Of a DNA stretch of 37,766 nucleotides, positions 31,430-37,766 are shown piece after piece. Source of the DNA: Pseudobacteriovorax antillogorgiicola (GTDB lineage: Bacteria; Bdellovibrionota_B; Oligoflexia; Oligoflexales; RGVZ01); contig CAMBEK010000018.1 of assembly GCA_945865565.1 (NCBI GenBank), positions 1 to 37,766 on the forward strand, written 5' to 3'. The translations under genes were made by a program, and so were the position numbers. Under the pieces are notes generated by a model. That model made no database searches, had not been told where the DNA came from, and saw only the letters and a list, made by a program, of their open reading frames with translations. How positions within the stretch are numbered: the first letter of the stretch is position 1; every line of letters starts with the position of its first letter.

Positions 31430-32475
31430 TCGCTGATTTAAGGTCTGACACGTTCACGCGTCCCGGTCTGGCCATGCGCTCGGCAATGGCTGCTGCTGAA
31501 GTCGGCGACGATGTTTTTCAGGAAGATCCGACGATCCGCGAACTCGAGGAAGAAGTCGCTGGCGTCACTGGATTCGACGCCGCGCTCTATGTCCCAAGTG
31601 GGACAATGTCCAACCAGATCGCAATCAATTTGCAAACCCGGCCCGGTGATTCGGTATTGATCGAGGCTGAAAGCCACGTTTTCATTTACGAGGCTGGCGC
31701 CGGACCCGCACTTTCTGGCATCCAGTTTGATTGCGTCTATTCCGCCGATTTTATCCAATGGACTGACGCAGCAGCAGGCTTGGTTCGTGAAGACACCCTG
31801 CATTCTGCAACCACTTCATTGATCGTTGTGGAGAATACTCATAATCGCCACGGTGGCAGGATTTTTCCTGCGGCCGGGCTGGAACGGATTCGGGCCTTTC
31901 GGCAAAAGCATCCAGGCGTTTCTTTGCATTGTGACGGTGCACGCATTTGGAATGCGGCAGTCGCGACTGGAAATTCTGTTGCGGAACTGCTGAACGGATT
32001 TGACTCGGCATCGGTCTGTTTTTCCAAGGGACTTGGTGCGCCGGTGGGTTCCGCCCTTTGTGGTTCCCGGGAGCTGGTTGCGCGGGCCCGCAAGGTCCGT
32101 AAACGTTGGGGTGGCGGGATGCGTCAGGCTGGTATTGTTGCCGCCGGCGCGCTTTACGCCCTGCGCCATCACCGTGAGCGGATCGCAGAGGATCACGAGC
32201 GGGCCGGCATTCTTGCCGAATTATTTCGGGGCCTTTGCTCCGACTATCCGAATAAGGCTCTATCCGCCAAGACACCTGACCCGCAAACAAACATGGTTTA
32301 CCTGCAGGTCCGCCCCGATCAGGCCCAGTCCATGGTGGACGCCCTTTCGGCGATGGGCGTTTTGGTCCTGCCCACCGGTGGGGGATGGATCCGGGCAGTG
32401 ACCCATCTTGACGTGCCCGGGCATGTGATGCCGAAGGTCTGCGATGCCTTCGCCAGGTGCCTGAAGGGGCTTTGA
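31426..32475 (+). CDS. ltaE: Low-specificity L-threonine aldolase
   Basis: PLP enzyme of 349 residues that splits L-threonine or allo-threonine into glycine and acetaldehyde. Family residues: DLRSDTFTRP at the start, GDDVFQEDP, YVPSGTMSNQIA, H84 in ESHVF, ENTHNRHGG, D170 in HCDGAR, and the PLP lysine K201 in CFSKGLGAPVGS, followed by RKRWGGGMRQ. Length and motifs are complete. The start is GTG 31426, overlapping the upstream gene. It gives an alternative route to glycine; nothing here shows its regulation. Confidence 0.93.
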   Translation: MIADLRSDTFTRPGLAMRSAMAAAEVGDDVFQEDPTIRELEEEVAGVTGFDAALYVPSGTMSNQIAINLQTRPGDSVLIEAESHVFIYEAGAGPALSGIQFDCVYSADFIQWTDAAAGLVREDTLHSATTSLIVVENTHNRHGGRIFPAAGLERIRAFRQKHPGVSLHCDGARIWNAAVATGNSVAELLNGFDSASVCFSKGLGAPVGSALCGSRELVARARKVRKRWGGGMRQAGIVAAGALYALRHHRERIAEDHERAGILAELFRGLCSDYPNKALSAKTPDPQTNMVYLQVRPDQAQSMVDALSAMGVLVLPTGGGWIRAVTHLDVPGHVMPKVCDAFARCLKGL

Positions 32476-32593
32476 GCCGTTTTGAACAGATTTGAGGCGC
32501 AATTGTTGCAGCAAATCGCGAATTTCACCTGAAATCACTTGCCGCTGGCTGCTTCTTTGCTAACTTAGGGGCACTTTGTCGAAGGAATCTGAC

Positions 32594-33598
32594 ATGACCA
32601 TTCGCGTTGGTATCAATGGATTTGGAAGGATTGGCCGGACGGTGTTGCGGGCCGCTTATGCCAAGGGCAACAGCGACTTTGAGATCGTTCACATCAACGA
32701 TCTGACCGATACCAAAACCCTGGCACACCTGCTCAAGTACGATAGTGTTCACGGCCGTTTCGATCATCACGTCGAAGCCGTGGAGGGTGCCATCATTGTC
32801 GACGGCCGTAAAATTTCCGTCTCTGCAATCAAAAACCCTGAAGAACTGCCGTGGAAAACCAAGGAAGTCGGCATTGTTTTTGAATGCTCCGGTGTGTTTA
32901 CCAAGCGTTCTGCTGCCGAAGGCCATTTGAAGGCTGGGGCGCGCAAGGTCCTGATTTCTGCGCCGGCAACCGACGAAGACATCACAGTGGTTTACGGCGT
33001 GAACCACGGAAAAATTGACAAGTCGAAACATACGATCGTTTCCAACGGCAGCTGCACCACGAACTGCCTGGCTCCGGTAGCCAAGGTTATCCATGACTTG
33101 GCTGGCATTAAACGCGGTCTCATGACCACGGTTCACTCCTACACGAACGATCAAAACATCCTGGATCTTCCGCACAAGGACTTGCGTCGTGCGCGTGCTG
33201 CTGGAGTTTCCATGATTCCCACTTCAACCGGGGCTGCCAAAGCCATCGGGTTGGTGATGCCGGAACTCAAGGGCAAGATGCACGGGATGGCAATTCGCGT
33301 CCCGACGCCGAATGTTTCGCTGGTGGATGTGACTTTTGAAGTGGGTCGTGCGGTGACCGTCGAGGAAATTAACGACGCCCTGCGCAAGGCAGCCAATGGC
33401 CCGATGAAGGGTGTCCTTGGTTATACCGATGAGCCACTGGTCTCGATTGATTACAATGGGGATAACCAAAGTAGTATCGTTGACGGTGCGAGCACCGCTG
33501 TGATGGAAGGTACGATGGTCAAGGTTCTGTCGTGGTACGATAATGAAACTGGATTCAGCTGGCGGATGCTTGATGTCGCGCGCCTCTTGATGTCCTGA
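32594..33598 (+). CDS. gap: Glyceraldehyde-3-phosphate dehydrogenase
   Basis: NAD-dependent glycolytic GAPDH, 334 residues. Motifs: VGINGFGRIGR at the start, D36 in HINDLTD (NAD-preferring), catalytic C154 in SNGSCTTNCLAP and H181 in TTVHSYTNDQ, then IPTSTGAAKAIG and SWYDNETGFSWRML near the end. The usual SNASCTTN appears as SNGSCTTN, a mild change. ATG 32594 has AAGGA seven bases upstream, preferred to an upstream in-frame start. A possible promoter with TTGCCG (32539) and TAACTT (32561) lies in the gap before it. The usual pgk neighbour is absent. Confidence 0.96.
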   Translation: MTIRVGINGFGRIGRTVLRAAYAKGNSDFEIVHINDLTDTKTLAHLLKYDSVHGRFDHHVEAVEGAIIVDGRKISVSAIKNPEELPWKTKEVGIVFECSGVFTKRSAAEGHLKAGARKVLISAPATDEDITVVYGVNHGKIDKSKHTIVSNGSCTTNCLAPVAKVIHDLAGIKRGLMTTVHSYTNDQNILDLPHKDLRRARAAGVSMIPTSTGAAKAIGLVMPELKGKMHGMAIRVPTPNVSLVDVTFEVGRAVTVEEINDALRKAANGPMKGVLGYTDEPLVSIDYNGDNQSSIVDGASTAVMEGTMVKVLSWYDNETGFSWRMLDVARLLMS

Positions 33599-33649
33599 GA
33601 CCGTTCCCATTATTTCTCTGATGCCTGGCTCTATTGATTGGACGACACA

Positions 33650-34063
33650 ATGACCAAAGAATCCGATAAAACAGTGACCCTGACCCGTAAAGAAGTTCTC
33701 GAGACCCTTGCGGTATCGAAAGACCTGGGCGGGCTCGACATTCGCAAGGCGAACCTGATCAAGATTGATTTTTCGGGTTGTAACCTTCAAAACACGAACT
33801 TCTCGTATTCAAACCTGAAGGATGCCAATTTCACGGATGCCGACATGCGCGGTGTTTCGCTGTGGAATGCAAACCTTGAAGGTGCAAACTTCACCAATGC
33901 AAACCTTGAAGATGCCGATCTTGATTACGCAAAGCTGCGCGGTGCGATTTTGTTTCACGCGAACCTTCGCCGGGCATCGTTGCCGACGGAATTGATCCCG
34001 CGTGACGACATCATGCGAAGTGTCGACACTGGCTGCAAAGTTGGCGCGCACCACAGCGGCTGA
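33650..34063 (+). CDS. Pentapeptide-repeat protein
   Basis: A 137-residue protein with about ten A(D/N)LXX-type repeats at residues 30-105 (LDIRKANLIKIDFSGCNLQN, then NFSYSNLKDANF and so on), which fold as a right-handed beta helix. Members protect DNA gyrase, scaffold membrane proteins, or have unknown roles. There is no signal peptide. ATG 33650 is chosen over TTG 33638. The C-terminal residues after the helix are polar. The next gene starts within or just after this one. Specific role unknown. Confidence 0.82.
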   Translation: MTKESDKTVTLTRKEVLETLAVSKDLGGLDIRKANLIKIDFSGCNLQNTNFSYSNLKDANFTDADMRGVSLWNANLEGANFTNANLEDADLDYAKLRGAILFHANLRRASLPTELIPRDDIMRSVDTGCKVGAHHSG

Positions 34064-34082
34064 AGGTAAAAGACTCATCCTG

Positions 34083-36035
34083 GTGCCTGCTATTTTCGCA
34101 GAACAAACTAAAAAATACCTTACGGCACCGGTTTGCTTTCTGGTTGTCGCGATCTTCATGACCCCTGAGGTGTGGTTTCTGGAACGTCCAGTTACCCACG
34201 ACCACGCTGTACACTACGCCAGGATCTGGCATTGGATCCACCAAGCCAGTAAATTACCTTGGGGATGGAATCACGATTGGTTTACGGGGTATCCAACTGG
34301 CTACCTGTATCCGTTCCTGTCCGATTGGCTGGTCGCCGGGATTCATCGCCTGTTTTCGCTGCTGAGTGGCGGTACTGCTCCGCTCGGCCTTTCTTATTCC
34401 CTCGCTATTATTTTGACGCATTTCCTGGAGGGACATTCACTTTACACGCTGGGTCGTGTGATGGGGTATCGCAAGGCGGGATTCCTTGCGGGTTTAGTTT
34501 TTATGACCCAGGCCGGGGCGCCATTCGTTGGTGGCTGGTTTTGGACCCACTATGTGGGGGTCTGGCCGGTGTCGCTGTCGATATCGTTGTCGATATACGG
34601 CTGTGCTGCGTTTCATCGATTGAGTCAAGATCCCGGACCTCAGACCGCTGGTTGGTTCGGGTTGTGGTGGGGGCTGGCCCTACTGGCTCATCCCATTCAG
34701 ATGATTCATTTCGCGGTGATGTTTCCGGCGATGCTCTTTGCGGTCCACTGGCGAGGGCAACCGGAGCGTCGTCCGAAATTTAGTCGGCTGATGGCAGGAG
34801 CTGCAGCTGCGGTCGGGATTGGAAGCCTTTGGATTATTCCATTCCTATCGGTCAACGATTACTCCGAACAAGTTTTTTTCGTACCTTGGAAGTCCCTGCC
34901 TGTGTTGCTTGGGCAACTTGCCACAGGCACGATTTACAAAGGCCTGCTGCCTGCGATGCAATTCGTTGGCCTCGCAGGAATCGTGCTCGCTTTGCGGCGC
35001 GGAAAGCCTGTCATGCTTGCGATCGCGCTATCTTGCATTGTCTTGATTGTGACTGGCAGCACTACGTTTTACGATACCTTGCATCTGGGTGAAGTTTCTC
35101 AGGCTTTCAAAACGATCCAGTACCTCCGATTCCAATCGATCCTTCGTCCATTCTGGTGCCTTGCCGGGGCTGTCTTTCTTTTGCCGTATGGCGCCAGGTT
35201 ATTTCGTCGCCGGGGCGAACTGATTGTGATCACGCTTTTCGTAGTCGCAAGCCTACCGCATGCAATGGATGGAATGTTCATAAAATTCTCTCGTCATCCC
35301 CACATCCGGAACCACGCCGATTACGAGGCGGTCGTTTCATGGTTGCGTGGTGTTGAAGCGATGGATCATAGATTCTTCAGGATTGCGGTCTTCAATAAAT
35401 TCGAAAAGCCCTTCTCCCATGAGTTGCCCGAACTTGTGAGCCGGGTTCGCAGCCCTGTTCTGGCGATGAACTACCAGCCTTCAATTAATTTCAAGACCGC
35501 TGCCCGCACACTAAACCCAGAAACCTTCAAGTTGTTGAGTATCCGCTTTCTGATCTCAGAGAGGGCGAATCCTGAAGTTCTGCGATTCGGTAATTGGCAA
35601 TTCCGCGAGCGAAAGGGGCGTTATTTTATTTATGAAACCAGCTTCTGGTCTGAGAAACGGGTTTCGTGGCTCACCCCTTTGGGACAAGTCGTGGATGACA
35701 AGAATGTTAGCCAGGTTTTATCTGATGGAAATTCACTAGTCGCCGACGTCAGTTCAGACACAACCGGGTTTGTGCTTTTTCATACGGCGTACTTTCCCAG
35801 GTGGCGTGCGACATGGACTCAGACCGGCGGCGTCGGGCGTCAGGTTGAGTTGAAACCGCGACGTTTTACATCTGATGTGGAAATGATCTCGGTGCCAATA
35901 CCAGATGAGGGTGGCGGAAGGATTGAGTTGCAGTTTGCGATGAACTGGCTCGATTACCTGGCAATTGCGATTTTTATCGTAGGGTTCTGCGTGGCGTTAG
36001 GGCTTGTGTTTCGCCGTCGCCTGTTGTCAGGATGA
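34083..36035 (+). CDS. Large polytopic membrane protein, GT-C / PTPS-related type
   Basis: Membrane protein of about 650 residues with around twelve helices. The first external loop contains THDHAVHYARIWHWIHQASKLPWGWNHDWFTG, followed by YPTGYLYPFLSDWL, the arrangement of the bacterial GT-C-like families (YfhO and the 6-pyruvoyl-tetrahydropterin-synthase-related membrane proteins), with Asp and His that may catalyse lipid-linked sugar transfer. A large external C-terminal domain (about 460-620) precedes the final helix. Start choice is open: GTG 34083 avoids overlap, GTG 34002 and TTG 34041 overlap the pentapeptide gene. The 3' end overlaps the convergent lipoprotein gene by nine bases. An envelope polysaccharide or glycoprotein role is inferred. 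Confidence 0.72.
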   Translation: MPAIFAEQTKKYLTAPVCFLVVAIFMTPEVWFLERPVTHDHAVHYARIWHWIHQASKLPWGWNHDWFTGYPTGYLYPFLSDWLVAGIHRLFSLLSGGTAPLGLSYSLAIILTHFLEGHSLYTLGRVMGYRKAGFLAGLVFMTQAGAPFVGGWFWTHYVGVWPVSLSISLSIYGCAAFHRLSQDPGPQTAGWFGLWWGLALLAHPIQMIHFAVMFPAMLFAVHWRGQPERRPKFSRLMAGAAAAVGIGSLWIIPFLSVNDYSEQVFFVPWKSLPVLLGQLATGTIYKGLLPAMQFVGLAGIVLALRRGKPVMLAIALSCIVLIVTGSTTFYDTLHLGEVSQAFKTIQYLRFQSILRPFWCLAGAVFLLPYGARLFRRRGELIVITLFVVASLPHAMDGMFIKFSRHPHIRNHADYEAVVSWLRGVEAMDHRFFRIAVFNKFEKPFSHELPELVSRVRSPVLAMNYQPSINFKTAARTLNPETFKLLSIRFLISERANPEVLRFGNWQFRERKGRYFIYETSFWSEKRVSWLTPLGQVVDDKNVSQVLSDGNSLVADVSSDTTGFVLFHTAYFPRWRATWTQTGGVGRQVELKPRRFTSDVEMISVPIPDEGGGRIELQFAMNWLDYLAIAIFIVGFCVALGLVFRRRLLSG

Positions 36036-36743
36036 CAGGTACCCAGCTAGTTTATCCTTGCTTGTACTGCCGCTCTGGCCGTTGATTCCGCTGACCATCC
36101 CGCTGATCAGACTCGCTGCCGCGTCGCCACCACTGCTGGCACTTGCGCCGCCGCCACTCAAAAGAGATGACGCATTGATCAGCCCGAGGACAATAGATTC
36201 GGCTGTGGCGTCCGTCAGATTCAGCATTTCTGATGCAGAGACGGTGCCGTCACCATCGGTGTCGAGGATTTTTATTTTCAGTACTGTCGATGCCGTCTGA
36301 AAAATCGACAGCTTCAATTTTTCCGCATCAATGAACGCATCGGTGGGGAGCTGTCCCATCAAGGTAATGGCATAGTCCACATCTTCGATGGCACTGGTCG
36401 TTGCCGCTGGTGTGACGCCGAAAAGCGCCGTGATCCCGTTGCCGCCGGATCCGCCGCTGGAATCCACGCTTCCCATGTTTTCCACAAAATCAATGGGAGC
36501 CACACCGGCGCGTTGCGCATAGGACAACGCAAGCATTGACGTATAAGTGGCATTCCCTTCATCATCGGCAAGGGCCTCCTCCAGCAGGTCTATGGCCTTC
36601 TGTGGTTTGCCTTGCTCCAGATATCGCGCCGCTTCGTCGGCTGGATCCTGCGACTGCAATGGGGCATAAATATTTGATCCGCACCCGGACATGGCCACCG
36701 TGATGGCAATCGTTATTTTCATCAGTTTTGCTTTGCAATTCAT
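36027..36743 (-). CDS. Lipoprotein with TPR-like segment and an EF-hand calcium loop
   Basis: A 238-residue lipoprotein: lipobox at about residues 18-21 (MSGC, C21), then a TPR-like helix pair (AARYLEQGKPQKAIDLLEEALADDEGNATYTSMLALSYAQ, about 38-77), and a canonical EF-hand loop DTDGDGTVSASE (about 160-171) with Asp at 1, 3 and 5 and Glu at 12. A Gly/Ser/Ala-rich tail follows. AAGGGA before ATG 36743 supports the start; ATG 36722 is also possible. It lies 21 bases after the outer-membrane protein gene and is probably co-expressed with it. Calcium binding is inferred from the loop; the overall family is not recognised. Confidence 0.78.
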   Translation of the reverse strand: MNCKAKLMKITIAITVAMSGCGSNIYAPLQSQDPADEAARYLEQGKPQKAIDLLEEALADDEGNATYTSMLALSYAQRAGVAPIDFVENMGSVDSSGGSGGNGITALFGVTPAATTSAIEDVDYAITLMGQLPTDAFIDAEKLKLSIFQTASTVLKIKILDTDGDGTVSASEMLNLTDATAESIVLGLINASSLLSGGGASASSGGDAAASLISGMVSGINGQSGSTSKDKLAGYLSS

Positions 36744-36764
36744 ATCATTCCCTTCGACTCGTTC

Positions 36765-37766
36765 TCAAAATCCGGCCTTTAAACGCAGGAAGTAGCGCAT
36801 GTCGGAACGAAGCCCGACCTTGTCGCCCAGTTCCTCGGTATAAAAACCGCCGTCGATTCGTGCCAGCCAGGCATCGACAAAGACGCCGGCGCATGGTCCG
36901 CCCTGGTTCAGACCAGCGCTGAAACCAAAACGTTTTCCAAGACCAATTTCTCCGCCGACGTGCAGTTTTTTATAGAGATTCGTGGTGTAGACGCTGGTGG
37001 CATCAACGTAATCGACAAGAAGGCGCGCGGTGGCTGCCTTTGAACTCGTGGTCGAGGCATAGCCGACATCAATACGTTGCTTCAGGTTGTCGACCGACAT
37101 GTCTGAAGTTTCGGGACTGACATGGGCATCGCCAAGGTTGTGGACCGTGACTCCAATGCTCGAATCGTTTTTTGCGCCAAGAGGAAACATTGCACCGAGG
37201 GTGACTGGCGACGTTGTGCCGAGTCCGAAGATATCCGATGTGTCGTTAAGGGACTGCGCCTCAAGCAAACCAACCTCTAGTTCAGCTTGGGCTCGTTTGT
37301 AGTAGGCGAGGGTCATCCCGAGTAGCATCTTTCCGCCATAAAACGAATCGGCAAGGGTGAAGGTGAGACCCGTGGTCGAGTACAGGTCGGCTTTGACGGC
37401 TTCAAGGCCACCTTGAGCAGGATCTTTGTAGACGAGTACATCGGTCTCATTCGAGGTCACGATGCCAAGGGCAGCCCGACGCAAAAGAATTCCGCTGAAA
37501 TTGCTAAATCCAATGTGCTGATTGCTGCCGATATGTTGCGTCAGCATGCTGACGGTGTCTCCGCCTTGGGATGACGCCATCTCCTTGACGAGAGAGCGTG
37601 TGTCGCTCGAAATTTCGAATGCTGGGGACAGGACGGTCAGGCCTTTGAATATCCCAGTGCCTTGGGCCAATCCGGCCGGATTATAGAAAATCGCTTCCTC
37701 GTTGTCGGCCACGGCCACTCCCGTGTCCCCGCGGCCCAGGTAGTACGGCGACCGGTAGATGCGCTG
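36765..37766 (-). CDS. Outer-membrane beta-barrel protein (NPAG-type), 5' partial
   Basis: The frame is open to the right edge, so the N-terminus and signal peptide lie outside the window. The visible part starts near QRIYRSPYYLGRGDTGVAVA, leading into NEEAIFYNPAGLA, the YNPAGLA motif of FadL/TraF/PorV-related outer-membrane barrels. After that come alternating beta-strands to a C-terminal phenylalanine (RYFLRLKAGF), as the BAM machinery requires. GTG 37718 is therefore internal. It is first in the two-gene unit with the EF-hand lipoprotein. A transport or porin role is likely but the substrate is unknown. Confidence 0.8.
   Translation of the reverse strand, partial: QRIYRSPYYLGRGDTGVAVADNEEAIFYNPAGLAQGTGIFKGLTVLSPAFEISSDTRSLVKEMASSQGGDTVSMLTQHIGSNQHIGFSNFSGILLRRAALGIVTSNETDVLVYKDPAQGGLEAVKADLYSTTGLTFTLADSFYGGKMLLGMTLAYYKRAQAELEVGLLEAQSLNDTSDIFGLGTTSPVTLGAMFPLGAKNDSSIGVTVHNLGDAHVSPETSDMSVDNLKQRIDVGYASTTSSKAATARLLVDYVDATSVYTTNLYKKLHVGGEIGLGKRFGFSAGLNQGGPCAGVFVDAWLARIDGGFYTEELGDKVGLRSDMRYFLRLKAGF

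Overview
This 37.8 kb stretch reads as ordinary chromosome from an aerobic Gram-negative bacterium. It is gene dense and of moderately high GC, with many 4-base start/stop overlaps. Outer-membrane lipoproteins, an outer-membrane NPAG-motif protein, the System I (Ccm) cytochrome c maturation genes, oxygen-dependent HemF, an RdgC-like protein and Proteobacteria-type enzymes (PanP, KynB, BirA/CoaX) all fit. The mix of a CHASE2 cyclase, polyproline response regulator and NPAG-type outer-membrane protein made me think of Bdellovibrionota or another deep proteobacterial lineage, but nothing in the window proves that. I saw no rRNA, transposase, phage gene, integrase or CRISPR array.

Layout. 2-2054 (+): a left-truncated CHASE2 / class III nucleotide cyclase / PilZ protein and a secreted protein. 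8318-2080 (-): a tight six-gene operon (VTT-membrane/lipase fusion, small PilZ-like protein, PanP aspartate decarboxylase, amidohydrolase, KynB, anchored nuclease). 8393-12594 (+): a Cys-rich NlpC/P60 hydrolase, EF-P, AccB, AccC and a protein with a perfect (GAGAAA)10 tract. 14174-12619 (-): an RdgC-like protein and a membrane methyltransferase. 14430-21768 (+): a small unknown protein, a polyproline response regulator, NadC, a BirA-CoaX fusion, a nitroreductase-like protein, a spermidine-synthase-like protein, a GT-C-type membrane protein and a lipocalin. 23926-21765 (-): MtaB and a lipoprotein. 24157-29227 (+): a 34-residue Lys-rich protein, a structured intergenic region, then hemF-ccmF-ccmH and two unrecognised membrane genes. 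29451-30389 (+): a zinc phospholipase/nuclease-like exported enzyme. 30526-30451 (-): tRNA-Cys. 30689-36035 (+): an unknown protein, threonine aldolase, GAPDH, a pentapeptide protein and a large membrane protein. 37766-36027 (-): a right-truncated outer-membrane protein and an EF-hand lipoprotein.

Themes. Several genes serve acyl and redox cofactors: PanP (beta-alanine) and CoaX (pantothenate kinase) for CoA; BirA, AccB and AccC for biotin-dependent malonyl-CoA synthesis; NadC for NAD. HemF and the Ccm genes make and attach haem. EF-P lies near a protein with polyproline runs of the kind EF-P helps translate. The least explained items are the VTT-lipase operon, the cyclase-PilZ fusion, the Cys-rich NlpC/P60 insertion, the two genes behind ccmH, and the inverted repeat that covers the Shine-Dalgarno sequence in front of hemF.
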